Source: Spirochaetota bacterium (lineage in GTDB: Bacteria > Spirochaetota > B62-G9 > DRHN01). From it: a stretch of DNA of 44,474 bases. Below are positions 44,262-44,474 of the stretch, piece by piece. Each line of letters opens with the position of its first letter. The stretch's first letter is position 1. Under the pieces are notes generated by a model. The model was not told the DNA's origin. It was given only the letters and a program-made list of their open reading frames with translations, and searched no databases. The DNA lies in contig DAOVJS010000003.1 in NCBI GenBank assembly GCA_030673105.1, forward strand, positions 1-44,474. The letters run 5' to 3'. The position numbers and the translations under genes were made by a program.

Positions 44262-44474
44262 TCATCCCCATTTTTCATAAAATACAACCTGCTCCGGATC
44301 AAGCCTTTTTTTTGGCCTTTGAGTAACACTCTCCGGATATCCAAGGGTAAGCAGTTCCACAACCTTGATCTTTTCAGGTATATTGAGGATCTTCTTTACT
44401 TCTTCTTCGTGAAATGCGCCTAGCGAGCATGTACCAAGACCGGGCTCGACAGCCCTGGGTGTGGTGTGATCAAT
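44262..44474 (-). CDS. Nitroreductase family protein, C-terminal part
   Basis: The gene runs off the window edge; only the last 70 codons are present, read from base 44474 to the TGA at 44264-44262. The segment EPGLGTCSLGAFHEEEVKKI, LNIPEKIKVVELLTLGYPE and the closing FYEKWG match the FMN-binding end of NADH-oxidase/nitroreductase proteins. Function is not further definable without the N-terminus. Confidence 0.82.
   Translation of the reverse strand: MDHTTPRAVEPGLGTCSLGAFHEEEVKKILNIPEKIKVVELLTLGYPESVTQRPKKRLDPEQVVFYEKWG

Noticed and set aside
1-44474. CRISPR array, prophage or integron
   Set aside because: No regularly spaced repeats, integrase, phage structural genes or attachment repeats were seen; the tRNA genes have no duplicated 3' ends nearby.

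Overview
The window looks like a chromosomal segment of an anaerobic spirochaete. The strongest evidence is three tandem spirochaete-type FlaB flagellins (start MIINHN, conserved [14 protein letters not shown] segment in two of them) next to FlaG and a long FliD. A cyclic-nucleotide-binding/TPR protein and a eukaryotic-type hexokinase fit the same assignment. The DNA is AT-rich, TTG and GTG starts are common, and Shine-Dalgarno sites of the AAGGAGG type are usual. I see no prophage, CRISPR array, integron or complete insertion sequence; this is mostly conserved chromosome with one metabolic cassette and several regulated leaders.

Layout. 1-3785 (+): a terminator, bifunctional PBP1A with a repetitive acidic tail, and an LipM-type octanoyltransferase. 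3791-6752 (-): an operon of an amidohydrolase, a cNMP-binding/TPR protein and a Crp/Fnr-like regulator. 7033-9401 (-): a LysM/degenerate-M23 lipoprotein, an RpoS-like sigma factor and apt. 9503-9690 (+): tRNA-Asp and tRNA-Pro. 9751-14350 (-): [NiFe]-hydrogenase small and large subunits, their maturation protease, MetV and MetF in one tight operon behind a good sigma70-type promoter. 14586-15999 (-): a membrane HExxH protein, a TPR lipoprotein and a Cys-rich protein. 16137-17818 (+): tRNA-Ala and a 523-residue protein of unknown function. 17841-18689 (-): a second short sigma70 factor. 19087-22207 (-): rho, rpmE and a DUF1385 membrane protein. 22513-29327 (-): the flagellar filament cluster (flaB3, flaB2, flaB1, flaG, fliD, an unknown protein). 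29673-38937 (-): a small unknown protein, mfd, an M24 peptidase, a SurA-N-like protein, argS and a D12-class DNA adenine methylase. 39186-42557 (+): a divergent polysaccharide deacetylase, tsaD and lysS. 42659-43972 (-): hexokinase. 44262-44474 (-): the C-terminal end of a nitroreductase.

Most interesting points. First, a soluble-looking [NiFe] hydrogenase is co-operonic with MetVF and nothing else that carries electrons, suggesting an H2-linked methylene-tetrahydrofolate reductase. Second, all three flagellin genes carry, 22-29 nt before the start codon, a hairpin with GGA in the apical loop followed by a GGAGG ribosome site; stem sequences differ but the architecture is the same, as expected for CsrA-type translational control. 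Third, the flaB3 leader also holds a 13-bp hairpin followed by eight T, with a possible 13-codon leader ORF running into it. Fourth, an NlpD-like protein precedes an RpoS-like sigma factor, the same neighbourhood as in gammaproteobacteria.

All calls rest on reading motifs, spacing and codons by eye; no database search or structure program was run.
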